Shown piece by piece: positions 15,254 through 16,020 of a stretch of DNA of 16,020 nt. Position 1 is the first letter of the stretch. Each line of letters begins with the position of its first letter. A model generated the notes under the pieces. That model searched no databases. It saw only the letters and a program-made list of their open reading frames with translations, and was not told the DNA's origin. A program made the position numbers and the translations under genes. The stretch spans positions 1 through 16,020 of the forward strand of contig CAMYJJ010000044.1 in NCBI GenBank assembly GCA_947258735.1. The letters are read 5' to 3'. Source of the stretch: Thermodesulfovibrionia bacterium (GTDB lineage: Bacteria > Nitrospirota > Thermodesulfovibrionia > UBA6902).

Positions 15254-16020
15254 ATGCATTCAGAACAGAAAAGTGAATTCCTCGGTACAGCTTTCAGAGC
15301 TGCAATGCTTGCCGGCGACCTGATCCTTCAAAACCTGGGAAAACTCTCAGAGCATGACATTAACACGAAACATGCCTCTGACTTTGTCACCCGTGTTGAC
15401 AGGGAATCAGAAGACCTCATCCTGGCTACGATAAAAAAGAAGCATCCCAGACACCATTTTCTTGCCGAGGAGTCTGTAAAAGAAAACATCACGACAGATT
15501 ACAGATGGATCATTGATCCTCTTGATGGTACAACAAATTACATTCACAATTACCCTGTCTTTTCCGTCTCCATAGCCCTTGAATATAAAGGTGAAATAAT
15601 TCTTGGAGTCGTGTATGACCCGTTACGTGAAGAACTCTTTACTGCTGAGAAAGGCAGGGGCACTTTTCTTAATGGCCGGCCTGTCACGATTTCATCTGTG
15701 AATAATCTGGATAATGGTCTTATCGCAACAGGATTTCCTTTCCGCAAAAAAAACCTGCTTGATCCTTACATGGACCTTTTCAAGAATATTTTCAACCAGG
15801 TGAGCGACATAAGAAGGGCCGGTTCTGCTGCACTCGATTTTGCCCATCTTTCCTGTGGACGATGCGATGGTTTTTTTGAGCTTGGCCTCAGCCCGTGGGA
15901 CATGGCAGCCGGGAGCATATTGATTTCCGAATCCGGCGGGATCGTCTCTGATTTTGGAGGAGGAAAGGACTATCTGAACTCCGGCAATATTGTCGCTGCG
16001 ACACCTATGCTTAATGACAA
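15254..16020 (+). CDS. Inositol monophosphatase family protein (3' end outside window)
   Basis: The frame opens at ATG 15254, preceded by AGGAAA (15242-15247), and remains open to the window end, giving 255 residues of an expected 260-275. Metal- and phosphate-binding motifs of the IMPase fold are complete: E72/E73 (LAEES), DPLDGTTN (88-95) and SPWDMAAG (213-220). It should hydrolyse a sugar or inositol phosphate (SuhB-like inositol monophosphatase, or a related bisphosphatase) with Mg2+ in the cytoplasm. The 158-bp spacer before it holds no visible gene. A four-codon frame (ATGAGCAGGAAATAA) just upstream overlaps the ribosome site and is probably meaningless. Confidence 0.93.
   Translation, partial: MHSEQKSEFLGTAFRAAMLAGDLILQNLGKLSEHDINTKHASDFVTRVDRESEDLILATIKKKHPRHHFLAEESVKENITTDYRWIIDPLDGTTNYIHNYPVFSVSIALEYKGEIILGVVYDPLREELFTAEKGRGTFLNGRPVTISSVNNLDNGLIATGFPFRKKNLLDPYMDLFKNIFNQVSDIRRAGSAALDFAHLSCGRCDGFFELGLSPWDMAAGSILISESGGIVSDFGGGKDYLNSGNIVAATPMLND

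Overview
This window looks like chromosomal DNA from a free-living Gram-negative bacterium with an anaerobic or redox-versatile lifestyle. The signs are multihaem c-type cytochrome genes, a Cys-rich PAS kinase paired with an NtrC-type regulator, a PilZ protein, dispersed TGTCATTCCGG-type palindromic repeats, and intermediate GC with AT-rich spacers. Uncultured Desulfobacterota, Nitrospirota or anammox-like Planctomycetota would all fit; the sequence alone does not decide. TGA is a normal stop here (cytochrome fragment, kinase fusion and DUF362 gene), so an alternative genetic code is unlikely.

Region 1 (1-4550) is a redox and possibly chalcogen-handling block. The C-terminal part of a multihaem cytochrome-type protein (+) converges on a minus-strand cluster. 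In transcription order the cluster holds a secreted tandem-rhodanese/cytochrome c554-like fusion, a class I methyltransferase, and a TDT/SLAC1 (TehA-like) transporter. The methyltransferase is the highlight. It stops at TGA (2294-2296), but the same frame continues for 50 codons that complete the family's C-terminus, and the TGA sits where I expect a Cys in ArsM-like relatives. A perfect 6-bp hairpin with a 5-nt loop starts 11 nt after the TGA and resembles a bacterial SECIS. I annotate the full-length gene as a probable selenoprotein, 2141-2905.

Region 2 (4550-9340, all minus) is mostly signalling. A PAS-PAS histidine kinase overlaps an NtrC-family response regulator and is followed by a PilZ protein. 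A dtd gene lies upstream, separated from the kinase by an AT-rich spacer.

Region 3 (9341-16020, all plus) is metabolic. It has a 1067-aa fusion of a fucokinase-like GHMP sugar kinase and a UDPGP-like nucleotidyltransferase (domain order opposite to that I recall for Fkp), a DUF362 protein, a small methyltransferase, and an inositol-monophosphatase-family gene running off the end. Its spacers hold three palindromic 84-100 bp repeats and low-complexity ATTCGTC/TTAACGA-type repeats.

The working hypothesis for the first cluster is that the Sec-methyltransferase and the TehA-like transporter, 30 bp apart, form a TehAB-like detoxification or export pair for a sulfur, selenium, tellurium or arsenic species, with the periplasmic rhodanese-cytochrome as a binding or redox partner. 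This is inference.
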